From contig NZ_KB849812.1 in NCBI RefSeq assembly GCF_000369065.1, positions 378,804-442,803 on the forward strand: a stretch of 64,000 bases of DNA, written 5' to 3'. Below are positions 27,283 to 36,788 of this stretch, piece by piece. Position 1 is the stretch's first letter, and every line of letters starts with the position of its first letter. Source of the stretch: Acinetobacter haemolyticus CIP 64.3 = MTCC 9819. GTDB lineage: Bacteria > Pseudomonadota > Gammaproteobacteria > Pseudomonadales > Moraxellaceae. The notes beneath the pieces were generated by a model. The model made no database searches and was not told the DNA's origin. It worked only from the letters and a program-made list of their open reading frames with translations. The translations under genes and the position numbers were made by a program.

Positions 27283-28194
27283 ATGAAATTTGGTACTGTT
27301 TGGAAATATTATTTTACTGAATCCCTACTCAAAGCGACCATCCGGACACCAAGTCAATTCAATTTAGCACCGAATGCTTTACGTCCGCTATTAGACCAAC
27401 TGTGTCGCTTATTTCCACAAAACCCAAACGCGCGAATCCGTCCTCTACGTTTGGCTGGCGTACGTGGTGAGGAAATCAAAACCAAAGCAACAGCAACACA
27501 GTTAATTTTCCATATACATGGCGGCGCATTTTTCTTAGGTAGCCTCAATACACATCGGGCATTGATGACCGATATCGCTGACAGTACCCAAATGCAAGTC
27601 ATCCATATTGATTATCCATTAGCACCAGAACATCCTTTTCCTGAAGCGATTGATGCAATTTTTGATGTTTACCAAGCGTTACTGGTTCAAGGGATTAAAC
27701 CCAAAGATATTATTATTTCAGGTGATTCTTGTGGGGCGAATCTTGCACTCGCGCTGTGCTTACGTTTAAAGCAACAACCTGAGCTGATGCCAAGTGGCTT
27801 GATTTTAATGTCTCCTTATTTGGATTTAACCCTCACCAGTGAATCGCTACGCTTTAATCAAAAACACGATGCATTACTGTCGATAGAAGCCTTACAAGCG
27901 GGAATTAATCATTATCTGACTGCAGATATTCAAGCTGATGATCCTCGTGTCTCTCCTTTATTTGATGATTTAACGGGCTTACCACCAACATTGGTTCAAG
28001 TCGGATCTAAAGAGATCTTATTGGATGATTCCAAGCGTTTCCGCGAAAAAGCAGAGCAAGCCGATGTTAAAGTGATTTTCAAACTCTATACGGGCATGTG
28101 GCATAATTTTCAAATGTTCAACGCTTGGTTTCCAGAAGCAAAACAAGCATTGGCAGATATTGCAACTTTTGCACAACGGATTGATCGTGACTGA
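27283..28194 (+). CDS. Alpha/beta hydrolase, HSL-type esterase
   Basis: 303 aa of the hormone-sensitive-lipase esterase group. The oxyanion motif HIHGGAFF is near residue 74 and the nucleophile elbow GDSCGAN near residue 146. The acid and His of the triad are probably in EILLDDS and MWHNF. No signal peptide. GGAAAAATT precedes the ATG. It stands alone, ended by a strong hairpin. Substrate unknown, probably short-chain esters. Confidence 0.92.
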   Translation: MKFGTVWKYYFTESLLKATIRTPSQFNLAPNALRPLLDQLCRLFPQNPNARIRPLRLAGVRGEEIKTKATATQLIFHIHGGAFFLGSLNTHRALMTDIADSTQMQVIHIDYPLAPEHPFPEAIDAIFDVYQALLVQGIKPKDIIISGDSCGANLALALCLRLKQQPELMPSGLILMSPYLDLTLTSESLRFNQKHDALLSIEALQAGINHYLTADIQADDPRVSPLFDDLTGLPPTLVQVGSKEILLDDSKRFREKAEQADVKVIFKLYTGMWHNFQMFNAWFPEAKQALADIATFAQRIDRD

Positions 28195-28216
28195 GTCCTT
28201 TGGGTTTTGTGTGAAA

Positions 28217-28240
28217 AATGGTCAGCTATGGCTGACCATT
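28217..28240 (+). terminator. Hairpin after the esterase gene
   Basis: Perfect 10-bp arms AATGGTCAGC/GCTGACCATT with a TATG loop, 23 bp after the stop. The T-run is weak. Confidence 0.65.
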
Positions 28241-28470
28241 GTCATACTTAATTCATTTTTGTCATCATAAAATAAAATTAATCGATTATTTAGATCATAC
28301 TCTATTTTTCTAAAAATTTTTCCCGTTCTGATTTGCACTCAAAGCTTAGAAGCAGACTTTCTTCGCATTCCAAAGATGCTATTGTTAGTTATATACGCAT
28401 TTGATCAACATTTTGATGTCAAATTTACATTTATAAAGTTTCTAAGGAATCTCATTGCATAAAAGGATGC

Positions 28471-29661
28471 ATGCCAATGACGAAGATTCATTTTAAGAGG
28501 ACAGCGAATCGAGAGAAATGGAGTTTCTCACAGCTTTGGGAACATGAACCACTGATCAACTGGAACATGTTAAAGAAGTCGATTCTGCTACTGATCCTTG
28601 CTGCCTTTATGACCCTTTTCGGGATCGTTTGGGATGTACTGGTCTTACTCAATCCAGTGACATGGCAATGGGTCAATTTACCGTTGATTTGGTCTAAACT
28701 TTGGACCAATTTGATTATGTTTTTTGTTTTTTTGGGCCTGATTGTTCCCTGTTATCTTTTTAAAGATCGGGCTTGGGCGTCAGAAGTTATTCCTATCTTA
28801 ACCGTCCAATTGTTTACAGCACTGCTGTGTCATACCAGCTATTTAATTGGAAGCTTTAGCCCTGCCACGATGGTGGTTTATGTCAGTGTCGTCGCTGTTG
28901 GCTTAGTCCTATTTAATCGTAAAATGATTTACTGTGCACTTATTCCTGCAACAATTGCGCTGTTATTCTGCAATATTTTAAGTTTATATGGTGTGCTCCA
29001 GTACGCACCATTGTTTAATCCAAAGATTTTAAATCAAGCCGAGATGCACCCATTTTGGGTGGGGAGCATGTTGTTTTTCCTGCTGCCTATTTTAATCGCT
29101 TGTTTATTCTTATTTGAGATCTTACTGACCCAATGGCGTACTCGCGAAACTGCCATTCAAGCACTTAGTCGCCTTGATCCTCTTACCAATGTTATGAATC
29201 GACGTAGTATTAGTAACCATTTGGAGAAACTAAATAAACAGCCAAATTCATTTTATTCGGTGGTGCTACTTGATCTAGATCATTTCAAAAATATTAATGA
29301 TGAATTTGGTCATAGCATGGGCGATCAAGTTTTGGTGCATGTGGCAAAGTGCCTTTCAAACAATGTCCGTGATCAGGATCTGATTGGTCGCTTTGGTGGA
29401 GAGGAGTTCATTTTATTATTACCCAATACCACAGCAATCCAAGCCAAGAATGTTGCTGAACGTTGTCGATTAGCAATTGCTGACATGTGTTTTATTGCTG
29501 AGGATCAACAACAATTTTCTGTTAGTGCGAGTTTTGGGATCAGTAGCTCGCTCAATGCGAATGAACCACACTTAGTTGTCAGTCAGGCCGATCAAGCACT
29601 TTATGCCGTGAAAGCATCAGGAAGAAATAATATTCAGATTTTTGGAGATTTAGCACTGTGA
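28471..29661 (+). CDS. Membrane diguanylate cyclase (GGDEF)
   Basis: 396 aa. About six membrane segments (residues roughly 35-215) lead to a GGDEF domain that would make cyclic di-GMP. The signature is RFGGEEFILLLP, an active variant. An RDQD exactly five residues before GGEEF is a textbook RxxD inhibitory site, so product feedback is expected. A DPLTNVMNRRS opening and DLDHFKNINDEFGH metal motif are intact. The sensor part is not one I can name. AAGGA precedes the ATG. Downstream lies the remnant and IS region. Confidence 0.93.
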   Translation: MPMTKIHFKRTANREKWSFSQLWEHEPLINWNMLKKSILLLILAAFMTLFGIVWDVLVLLNPVTWQWVNLPLIWSKLWTNLIMFFVFLGLIVPCYLFKDRAWASEVIPILTVQLFTALLCHTSYLIGSFSPATMVVYVSVVAVGLVLFNRKMIYCALIPATIALLFCNILSLYGVLQYAPLFNPKILNQAEMHPFWVGSMLFFLLPILIACLFLFEILLTQWRTRETAIQALSRLDPLTNVMNRRSISNHLEKLNKQPNSFYSVVLLDLDHFKNINDEFGHSMGDQVLVHVAKCLSNNVRDQDLIGRFGGEEFILLLPNTTAIQAKNVAERCRLAIADMCFIAEDQQQFSVSASFGISSSLNANEPHLVVSQADQALYAVKASGRNNIQIFGDLAL

Positions 29662-29701
29662 TTACTCATATTAATAATTAAAAGATTAAAACCAATCAAG
29701 A

Positions 29702-29918
29702 TTATGATGATTCATATCTAAATAGCTGCTCAACATTAATAATCTCATCAGCAAGATCAATACATTCTTGGGAGTGTGTAATCACGATTAACGTCTCTAT
29801 TTTCTCCTTTAAATAGCTCAATATTTTAATGCTGGTATTCAAATCTAATGCTGAGGTTGGTTCATCCAAAATTAAGACCTTGGGCTTTTTCAGAACTGCA
29901 CGTAATATATTTAAACGT
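29702..29918 (-). pseudogene. ABC transporter ATPase, C-terminal remnant
   Basis: 71 residues remain, with no start codon. They begin at RLNILRAVLKK, which is directly after the ABC signature (LSGGQxQ), and include Walker B/D-loop VLILDEPTSALD and H-loop VITHS. The rest of the gene (Walker A, signature) is missing. The break is exactly at the first base of the IS5-family element. No matching upstream half exists on the other side of the IS, so the region was deleted as well as interrupted. Confidence 0.9.
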
Positions 29919-30957
29919 GGCTTTGTTGCACAAACCTATCTGTAAAAGCTTTTTCAGCGATATAATTTTCAAATGAAGAAGCCTACACACAAAATCTACC
30001 GCACAACCAATTGGCCCGCATATAACCGAGCACTCATGAGTCGCGGAAATATTGCCATTTGGTTTGATCCTGCTACGCAATGGTATGCTCCATCAAAAGG
30101 CAAACAAGGGCGAAATCAAACCTACTCCGACGCAGCTATCCAATGCTGCTTAATGATTAAATCCTTATTCCGTCTATCTTTACGTATGGTCACTGGCTTT
30201 GTGCAAAGTCTGATTAAACTTTGTGGATTAAATTGGACCGCACCAGATTACAGTACGCTTTGTAGAAGACAAAAGCATATTGATATTGCAATCAGCTACC
30301 AAAAAAGTAGCGATGGGCTGCATCTACTCATAGACTCTACAGGCATGAAGTTTCTAGGTGAGGGCGAATGGAAACGCAAGAAACATGGACCTGAATATCG
30401 TCGCCAATGGCGTAAACTACATATTGGTATAGATGCTGAAACCCTTCAAATACGCGCTATTCAACTCACTACAAATAATGTCAGTGATTCACAAGTGCTT
30501 GGTGATTTACTCGATCAGATTCCACAAGATGAGCAGATTGACTCTGTTTATACCGATGGAGCTTATGACACCAAGCAATGCCGTCAGGTCATTGCAGATC
30601 GGCAAGCGCATGCGGTGATTCCACCTAGAAAAAATGCGAAACCATGGAAAGATACAAAGATCAGCTCGCTAGAACGAAATGAATTACTTCGAACAGTTAA
30701 ACGTTTAGGCAGGAGACTATGGAAAAAATGGTCAGGCTATCATCGACGAAGTTTGGTGGAAACCAAGATGCATTGCATTAAATTATTAGGCGATAAATTA
30801 ATGGCAAGAAGCTTTCCTAGTCAGGTGAATGAAATTCATGCACGTGTAGCAGTCCTCAACAGGTTTACGGAATTAGGTCGACCACTTACCCAAGTTACGC
30901 CTTAAATTTGGCTCAATTAGGGGCGCTTTGCATTTCAAATCTTTGTGCAACAAAACC
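29919..30957 (+). mobile_element. IS5-family insertion sequence (IS903-like ends), 1039 bp
   Basis: Terminal repeats GGCTTTGTTGCACAAA (left) and GGTTTTGTTGCACAAA (right, reversed) match at 15 of 16 positions and resemble the IS903 group. IS903-group elements make 9-bp duplications. Here the flanks differ (TTTAAACGT versus AGTAAAACT), pointing to a deletion or recombination after insertion. One transposase gene, full length. Confidence 0.92.
29973..30905 (+). CDS. IS5-family transposase
   Basis: 310 aa, DDE_Tnp_1 type. The catalytic residues are visible: first Asp in LLIDSTGMK (near residue 115), second in YTDGAYDTK, and the Glu in RRSLVETKMHCIK. Intact and probably active. Confidence 0.95.
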   Translation: MKKPTHKIYRTTNWPAYNRALMSRGNIAIWFDPATQWYAPSKGKQGRNQTYSDAAIQCCLMIKSLFRLSLRMVTGFVQSLIKLCGLNWTAPDYSTLCRRQKHIDIAISYQKSSDGLHLLIDSTGMKFLGEGEWKRKKHGPEYRRQWRKLHIGIDAETLQIRAIQLTTNNVSDSQVLGDLLDQIPQDEQIDSVYTDGAYDTKQCRQVIADRQAHAVIPPRKNAKPWKDTKISSLERNELLRTVKRLGRRLWKKWSGYHRRSLVETKMHCIKLLGDKLMARSFPSQVNEIHARVAVLNRFTELGRPLTQVTP

Positions 30958-31043
30958 AGTAAAACTAAATGTTTTCTCTCATTCTTATAAAATTTATTGG
31001 AAACACGCCAAATTTCTTTATAGGCTTTTAAAAACACTGAGTG

Positions 31044-31109
31044 TATTCTCCTATTATGACTTTATTTCAAGTCATAATATTACGTGTCTAAAAATAACGT
31101 AGGAGAATA
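31044..31109. repeat. Nested 66-bp palindromic structure
   Basis: Outer 10-bp arms TATTCTCCTA/TAGGAGAATA enclose a second perfect 9-bp hairpin TTATGACTT/AAGTCATAA (31054-31062 and 31069-31077). It sits between the IS5-family element and the end of the GST gene. It may be a leftover terminator, a small repeat element or a binding site. Confidence 0.55.
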
Positions 31110-31126
31110 ATTTGTTGAAATTTTGT

Positions 31127-31822
31127 CTACTTATTTAAATACATTTCACGATTTTGACGGTACGGCTCATCAAAAGGAACAAACATTTGTTCTTGCTTCG
31201 CGTCAGCAATCCACTGTCGAACCGATGGCAAGGCCAAGATTTTTTGCATGTAAGCTTGGCTTGATGCAGAGACAGGCAGCTTGAAACACACAAAGCGCAT
31301 GACTACAGGTGCATAAAATGCATCAGCGATACTAAACTCACCACATAAAAAGCTGTCTTCACTTGGACGCTCTGACCAGATCTGATCAATTCGTGCAACT
31401 TCAGCGCGCAACTGCTCATGCTCAGCCCACAATTGCTCACCAATATGGGTCAGATCAGCTTCAATATTCATCGGGCAAAGATTACGTAAGTTTTGAAAAC
31501 TGCTATGCATTTCAGCGCTAATGCAACGCGCTCTAGCACGTAATTTCTGATCTTGCGGCAACAGTTTTTTCTCAGGCTGCTGTTCAGCTACATATTCACA
31601 AATAGCTAAACTATCCCAAACCGTAATATCTGCATCGACTAGAGTAGGTACTTTTCCTGTTGGATTGAGCTTTAAGATTTCTGTCTTAAACTGGCTGTCT
31701 GGTTCAAAGCTATCAAATTGAATTAAATGCTCATGAAAATCAATGCCTGCTTGTTTTAATAAAATCCAAGGGCGCATTGACCATGTTGAGTAATTTTTAT
31801 TACCAATAAAGAGCGTATACAT
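31127..31822 (-). CDS. Glutathione S-transferase family protein
   Basis: 231 aa. The N-terminal thioredoxin-like domain has NYSTWSMRPWILLKQAGI, with a Ser in the usual catalytic place, and TGKVPTLVD plus DSLAICEYVAE for glutathione binding. A helical C-terminal domain follows, with FSIADAFYAPVV as N-capping motif. It starts 2 bp after the dsbD stop with AGGGG upstream, so dsbD and gst form one operon. Substrate unknown. Confidence 0.93.
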   Translation of the reverse strand: MYTLFIGNKNYSTWSMRPWILLKQAGIDFHEHLIQFDSFEPDSQFKTEILKLNPTGKVPTLVDADITVWDSLAICEYVAEQQPEKKLLPQDQKLRARARCISAEMHSSFQNLRNLCPMNIEADLTHIGEQLWAEHEQLRAEVARIDQIWSERPSEDSFLCGEFSIADAFYAPVVMRFVCFKLPVSASSQAYMQKILALPSVRQWIADAKQEQMFVPFDEPYRQNREMYLNK

Positions 31823-31824
31823 CG

Positions 31825-33678
31825 TTATGATTTCCCCTCAAATAAAGCCAGTTGTTGGAGTAACTCCGTTTTTTTAAATGCGCCAGTTAAACGTAATGAA
31901 CGGAGTTCTTGTTGTTGCGCGTTTAAGAATAAATAAGTGGGTGGACCTAAAATATCCCATTGCTTTAACAAAGCTTGATGAGAATCATCATACTGACTCA
32001 AATCCAACTTAATTAAATAATACGGCGCTAAAGCTTGCTGCACTTCTGCATCTTTTAAAATACGATGTTCAATAGGTTGACATGCCACACACCAATCAGC
32101 ATATACATCAATAACAATCCCACGATCTTTCGGTGCATTGGCAAGAATATGTTGAAACTCATCTGCTGTTTTGGCGACATGCCATTCAGCTAGTTTGTCT
32201 GCCTGAACTGAATTTAAATTTTGAATATGTTGATATTGATTGAATACAAGCCAAGGTGTCGTGATCATCAATAAGACAATATAAAGCCATTTCAGTTTAC
32301 TGTTCTGTGCCAACAAACGAGAGGCGGCATAAATAATAAATGCTAAACCAAGGATTAGACTGAGAATTTGTAATGCCAACTCAGGTAATAATGGACGAAT
32401 AAAATAAAGACTCAAAGCCAACATTAAAAAGGCAAAAATTACCTTAATTTGATGCATCCACTCCCCTGCTTTTGGCAACACTCGTGCACCTAAAACTGTA
32501 GCCAATAACAGTGGTATCCCCATCCCAAAGCCCAAGGTAAATAGCAATAATGCACCTTGCCATTGGTTCTGTGTTTGCGAAATAAATAGCAACACACCGG
32601 CAAGAGGAGCTGTCATGCAAGGGCCAACCAATAACGCCGAAATCATGCCCATGACACTCGCACCGACCAGCGTCCCACCTTTTTGTGAGGCTTGCAGATG
32701 ATCCAGTCGATTTACCCATTTCTGTGGCATTTTCAATTCAAATAAACCAAACAGGTTTAAAGCAAACACCACAAATAACAGACTAAATGCGATCAAGGTG
32801 GCAGGTTGTTGTAACCAACGTTGGAAATTCAACCCAGCAGCGGAAGCAATAAGCCCCAGTAGAGCATAGATCATTGCCATACTGACTACAAAAGTCAGCG
32901 CTATTGCCCAAGCTTTGACCCCTTTATTTTCACGCACAATAAGTGACGTCAAAATCGGTAGCATGGGGAGTGAGCAAGGTGTAAAGGCCAGTAAAATACC
33001 TAAGCCTAAAAATAAAAGAATGCTATACAACAATGAATGCTGTGCTAAACGACTCGACCATTTTTGGTCTTGTGCCATTTGCCCTGCCTCATTGGATGAA
33101 CTTATTGCAGATGCTTGCTCTTGATCAGAAATATCTGCCAGATCGGGGCGTTGCGTATTGATTGCATTGGCAGAGCGAGCGACATCAAGAAAGCGCTTTT
33201 GTGCGTTTGGACTGAGGTTTTGTGTATTTACAAGACCATTGGCATCCGTATCAAATGCGATTGTTTGTGGCGGATAACAAATACGATCTTTGGCACATCC
33301 CTGCCATGTCACTTGATAGTGTTGAGATGCTTGTGTAGGAATCTCAAATGCAAGCTCATCATAGTACACTTGGCTATGACCATAATTTTCATCATATTGG
33401 TCCTTCGCCTTAGGTAAGTTTAAAGCAACAGGCTGATTGCCTTGCTTCACCTCAAACTTATGCTGATATAAATAATAATTTGGTTGAATTTCCCAATGTA
33501 ATCGAGCTTGATCTGCACGAGATGATTCTACGGAAAATACAAATGCATCCTCAGGATTTAACAGTTGCGCGGAAAGATTCTCTTGGGCGTGGGTAAAACT
33601 CCCACATAACAACAGTAAACTACCAAGAAAGTAACGCACCAGTTCGCTACTGTAGCCACCCTGAGCATAGATTTTCAT
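31825..33678 (-). CDS. dsbD: Thiol:disulfide interchange protein DsbD
   Basis: Carries electrons from cytoplasmic thioredoxin to periplasmic thiol pathways. 617 aa with a signal peptide. The N-terminal periplasmic domain has Cys in CAKDRICYPP. About eight membrane segments follow, with conserved FTPCSLPMLPI and GPCMTAPLAG Cys. The C-terminal thioredoxin domain has DVYADWCVACQPIEH near residue 530. All three redox domains are complete. First gene of dsbD-gst. Confidence 0.97.
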   Translation of the reverse strand: MKIYAQGGYSSELVRYFLGSLLLLCGSFTHAQENLSAQLLNPEDAFVFSVESSRADQARLHWEIQPNYYLYQHKFEVKQGNQPVALNLPKAKDQYDENYGHSQVYYDELAFEIPTQASQHYQVTWQGCAKDRICYPPQTIAFDTDANGLVNTQNLSPNAQKRFLDVARSANAINTQRPDLADISDQEQASAISSSNEAGQMAQDQKWSSRLAQHSLLYSILLFLGLGILLAFTPCSLPMLPILTSLIVRENKGVKAWAIALTFVVSMAMIYALLGLIASAAGLNFQRWLQQPATLIAFSLLFVVFALNLFGLFELKMPQKWVNRLDHLQASQKGGTLVGASVMGMISALLVGPCMTAPLAGVLLFISQTQNQWQGALLLFTLGFGMGIPLLLATVLGARVLPKAGEWMHQIKVIFAFLMLALSLYFIRPLLPELALQILSLILGLAFIIYAASRLLAQNSKLKWLYIVLLMITTPWLVFNQYQHIQNLNSVQADKLAEWHVAKTADEFQHILANAPKDRGIVIDVYADWCVACQPIEHRILKDAEVQQALAPYYLIKLDLSQYDDSHQALLKQWDILGPPTYLFLNAQQQELRSLRLTGAFKKTELLQQLALFEGKS

Positions 33679-33755
33679 TCAGATTTCTCTTTTATCAACC
33701 CAATACTCCCGATGAGAAATGCAGGGATTCACGGGAGATTGAGAAGTGACATGGA

Positions 33756-34526
33756 TTAAAATAAAACGGAAACGCCTAAACCACCGTTATAGCTTCGCGC
33801 ATTGCCTTCTAAATCGACACCCACACTGGCATCGAGCTGCATACGATTGTTCACTGCATAAATCAGACCTGCACCCAGCCCATATTCATAATCTTGGCTT
33901 TCTGCTTTACGATAAATAAACTCTGAATATCCAGACAATTTTCCAGCAATTTTATAATCAATGGTTGGAATTGCAGTCACAGCCCAATTGCTGTTTTGCG
34001 CTTCGTAACGCATGGTAATCGAGGTACCAATGAGGTCACTAAACTCATAAGCCACCGCCGAAGTGAGGCTATAGATATCATCATGGGCAGTAAATTCGTC
34101 ATTTCCTGTCGCAAGAATCGCTTCAGCTAACAATGCCATGCTCAGACGGTCATCTTTTAAATTAATCGCTTTTTTCAAACCGATGCTGACATCACCTAAA
34201 CCATTGTTTTCTTTAGTTGCACCCGCACGCTTGTGTTGCTGCCAAACAGGACCTTGCCAACCCAACTGAAGCTCTAACCCTTTCGCTAAACCTGTACGTA
34301 ACAACATATCGCCATTTAAGGTTAAAGTTTTTTCCTTTACCCCATCAATTGTTTGTTGCTGATAACTTGCGGTTGGCAGACCTTGTTCCCAAGCTAGTTG
34401 ACCAACTGGTGTAATGCCTGTACCTATGCCAGCGCCAGGACGATCAAAAGAAAATTCATTCGCAAAGGCTGAACTTGCTAGCATTGATAGCGCGATCAAG
34501 CTTAATGTTTGACGTTGTTTCATCAT
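33756..34526 (-). CDS. Outer-membrane beta-barrel protein, transporter-like
   Basis: 256 aa with a signal peptide ending SAFANE. Alternating beta-strand patterns run throughout and the last residue is Phe (GVSVLF), the signal for BAM insertion. The N-terminal FDRPGAGIGTGITPVGQLAWEQG pattern resembles the MetA-pathway/transporter-type barrel family. GGGG precedes the ATG. It is in tandem with dsbD, 77 bp apart. Function unknown. Confidence 0.85.
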   Translation of the reverse strand: MMKQRQTLSLIALSMLASSAFANEFSFDRPGAGIGTGITPVGQLAWEQGLPTASYQQQTIDGVKEKTLTLNGDMLLRTGLAKGLELQLGWQGPVWQQHKRAGATKENNGLGDVSIGLKKAINLKDDRLSMALLAEAILATGNDEFTAHDDIYSLTSAVAYEFSDLIGTSITMRYEAQNSNWAVTAIPTIDYKIAGKLSGYSEFIYRKAESQDYEYGLGAGLIYAVNNRMQLDASVGVDLEGNARSYNGGLGVSVLF

Positions 34527-34553
34527 TATCCCCTTTTATTCAATCGGCTAAAC

Positions 34554-35099
34554 TCAAGTTGCTAGCTCTTTTGACATTTTTGCACCATGTTCCCGTAACA
34601 GTTCAAGTGTTGTACGTTCCTCTGCCAACGCCTGTGACCAGTCAATTTCATCAAAATCACAATCAAAGAAAAGCTGACTAATCGAGGATAAAATCGTAAG
34701 ACCCTCTTCATCACGCGTATTTGGGTCAACTTTTTCATCTAGTAAACGCTTGACCACTGGTGCACATGCTGAACTTGCGGCATCCCACAATGGTCCATAA
34801 AACTCTTCCGCATCCCAAAGATGTAAATTCGCTTTGGCTTGAATCAGCGCATCTAAAATATCTAAGTAGACTTGAAGTTGTTGTTGTTTTTCAGTTTCAG
34901 TCAGTGGTTGATTAGCTTCATATGCTTCACAGATGGTTTCCCACCATGTAAATAATCCATCACATATCACCGAAACGGGTGGTCCTTGTTCAGGATCGAT
35001 AAAATTTGGGTCGAGTCCCTCAGCCAGTAAAAATCGCACTTGGTCTAAATCGAGTTGTTGTATGGCTTGCACCAAGGCCTGCTGCTGATTGCTTAACAT
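34554..35099 (-). CDS. Ankyrin-repeat protein
   Basis: 181 aa from the ATG at 35099; a TTG six bases earlier is less likely. Ankyrin-like repeats are recognisable: VRFLLAEGLDPNF near residue 22, ILDALIQAKANLHLWD near 85, VVKRLLDEKVDPNTRDEEGLT near 120 and a last LELLREHGAKM. No signal peptide, so cytoplasmic and probably a protein-binding adaptor. Its partner is not evident. Confidence 0.85.
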   Translation of the reverse strand: MLSNQQQALVQAIQQLDLDQVRFLLAEGLDPNFIDPEQGPPVSVICDGLFTWWETICEAYEANQPLTETEKQQQLQVYLDILDALIQAKANLHLWDAEEFYGPLWDAASSACAPVVKRLLDEKVDPNTRDEEGLTILSSISQLFFDCDFDEIDWSQALAEERTTLELLREHGAKMSKELAT

Positions 35100-35202
35100 G
35101 ACCAATTCTCACAATATATTTAATGGTTCTATTATGCCGAATATCCCGACAGGTTTTTATAAAACGATCTAAAAATCATGTATAAATTTGATACAGGCAA
35201 AA

Positions 35203-35227
35203 AAAAAGCCCAACTTCTGGGCTTTTT
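35203..35227 (-). terminator. Terminator of the HPF-like gene
   Basis: Perfect 9-bp arms AAAAAGCCC/GGGCTTTTT, loop AACTTCT, 12 bp after the stop. The minus-strand product is followed by TTTTGCC. It could also act on the plus strand. Confidence 0.85.
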
Positions 35228-35238
35228 CTAAGTTGTTA

Positions 35239-35598
35239 CTAAGATGCTTCATCATCTACGTCAACAAATTCAGGTAAACCACCTCGATGATGATCTTTTT
35301 TCTCATAGAGATGTTCCAGACTACGTTTTAATTTATCAATCGCACCATGAATAGAATGATCAATATTTGCAGCTTTGTGTGTTACTGCAACAGGCTTCAT
35401 TCCTGCTGGACGGGCTTCGATCATACAACGTTTGTCATGTTCGCCCGTTTTGTCCCCATTTTCATCACTAATATGAACCGAAAAGTGTGTAATACGCTCG
35501 CTATAACGTTGGAATTCTTGTGTCAGCTCTTCACGAACATAACTGATTAAACGTTCACTACCTTGAATGTTTTTATCTGTACGGATTTCAATATTCAT
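35239..35598 (-). CDS. HPF/RaiA-family ribosome-associated protein
   Basis: 119 aa, short S30AE fold: opens MNIEIRTDKNIQG and contains ERITHFSVHISDENG and AANIDHSIHGAIDKLKRSLE. Proteins of this family bind the 30S subunit and put ribosomes into hibernation or protect them in stationary phase. It lacks the long C-terminal dimerisation domain of long HPF. Not next to rpoN, where the usual short HPF lies, so it may be a second paralogue. Confidence 0.88.
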   Translation of the reverse strand: MNIEIRTDKNIQGSERLISYVREELTQEFQRYSERITHFSVHISDENGDKTGEHDKRCMIEARPAGMKPVAVTHKAANIDHSIHGAIDKLKRSLEHLYEKKDHHRGGLPEFVDVDDEAS

Positions 35599-35966
35599 AA
35601 ATATCTTCCTCTCTTTTCTGTGAGACGGTTCTACAAAATTATCTTATTGAGCACGCTTTTGAGCATGCATTCATTCAACGCAGTTGTATATTTTGTTTAT
35701 GTAAATGCTTGTCGTCTCCTTGCTTTACATGTGTTGCTTTTCAGTATGAAAGAAGATCTTCTATGATTCCAATATCCGTCCATAATGAAAAATATGCAAG
35801 CTGATTTTTGACATTTTTATTAAAACTTGAGCAAAAAATAGTTAAATGACATGCAACTCCCTTTGATTTTCAGCACTACAATTCTTTTGAGCATTTGGTC
35901 AAATTTGGCTTTATTTTTGCTTGATTCCTTGTATGCTTTACACGCCTTTCAGGGGGGATTTTTTAA
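35599..35966. other. Divergent intergenic region hpf-like / tsx-like
   Basis: 368 bp, AT-rich, with promoters for both outward-facing genes. A strong ribosome site, GGGGGGA, lies just before the tsx-like ATG. I see no repeat, terminator or small ORF I would defend. Confidence 0.5.
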
Positions 35967-36692
35967 ATGCAATTGAAACAACTTGCGGCAACATGTTTAT
36001 TGGTATCTACAGCAGCTTTTACTCAAGCAAAACCGATCTGGCAAGATTTTAGCCTCACTGGTTTATACGGCGAAAACTATGAAGTTGTTGATGAAAAGCA
36101 AACAACTTTAACGGTTGAATACGCAGCAAAAGTAAAATATGCCGATGTATTTTTCTTCATGGATCGTATGCGTGGGAGTGACGACCATAAAAGCACTTAT
36201 TTCGAGCTTTCACCGCGTTTTAGTCTAGGTGAAATTTCTGGTCAAAAATTAGCTTTCGGTCCAGTCAAAGACGTATTGATTTCAACAACATGGGAAAGCA
36301 ACAATGATGATTTCTCTAGTTTTGATAACTTCTTATATGGCGTAGGCTTTGATCTTGATCTTCCATATTTCCAATATGCAAATATCAATTTCTACCGTGC
36401 TAACAATGAGAAAACAGCTGATGACTACCAGCTTACTTTTGTCTATGCATTGCCATTTAAACTCTCAACTGAAGAGTTCTTAGTCGATGGCTTCCTTGAC
36501 TGGTCAACGGCTGAAAAAGATCACGCCAGTGAACTCAACTGGACTACACAGTACAAGTGGAATGTGGGTAAACACATTTCGCCTGAAACACGCTTATATT
36601 TAGGTGTCGAGCATTCAGTGTGGAACAATAAATTTGGTATCAAAGGCAGCGACGAAAACAACGTTAGCGCTTTGATCAAATATCATTTCTAA
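35967..36692 (+). CDS. Tsx-like outer-membrane nucleoside channel
   Basis: 241 aa with signal peptide (cleaved after TQA) and a beta-barrel ending KYHF. WQDFSLTGLYGENYEV at the mature start and the VYALPFKL and VDGFLDWST segments fit the Tsx nucleoside-specific porin family. Probably takes up nucleosides, inferred from the family. Own terminator. Confidence 0.87.
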   Translation: MQLKQLAATCLLVSTAAFTQAKPIWQDFSLTGLYGENYEVVDEKQTTLTVEYAAKVKYADVFFFMDRMRGSDDHKSTYFELSPRFSLGEISGQKLAFGPVKDVLISTTWESNNDDFSSFDNFLYGVGFDLDLPYFQYANINFYRANNEKTADDYQLTFVYALPFKLSTEEFLVDGFLDWSTAEKDHASELNWTTQYKWNVGKHISPETRLYLGVEHSVWNNKFGIKGSDENNVSALIKYHF

Positions 36693-36707
36693 ATTGTTCA
36701 AATCGTT

Positions 36708-36737
36708 AAAAACAGCAAGCTCAGTCTTGCTGTTTTT
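36708..36737 (+). terminator. Terminator of the tsx-like gene
   Basis: Perfect 12-bp arms AAAAACAGCAAG/CTTGCTGTTTTT with a 6-nt loop, followed by more T. It starts 16 bp after the stop. Confidence 0.92.
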
Positions 36738-36788
36738 TTTGATATGTAGAATAAAATAATCAAATCTTTTTATTTAAATTTAAGATGT

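Noticed and set aside
28471..29661. A degenerate, inactive GGDEF domain
   Set aside because: GGEEF is a known active variant and the RxxD and metal motifs are intact.
29910..30966. Target-site duplication for the IS5-family element
   Set aside because: The 9-bp flanks TTTAAACGT and AGTAAAACT are not copies of one another.
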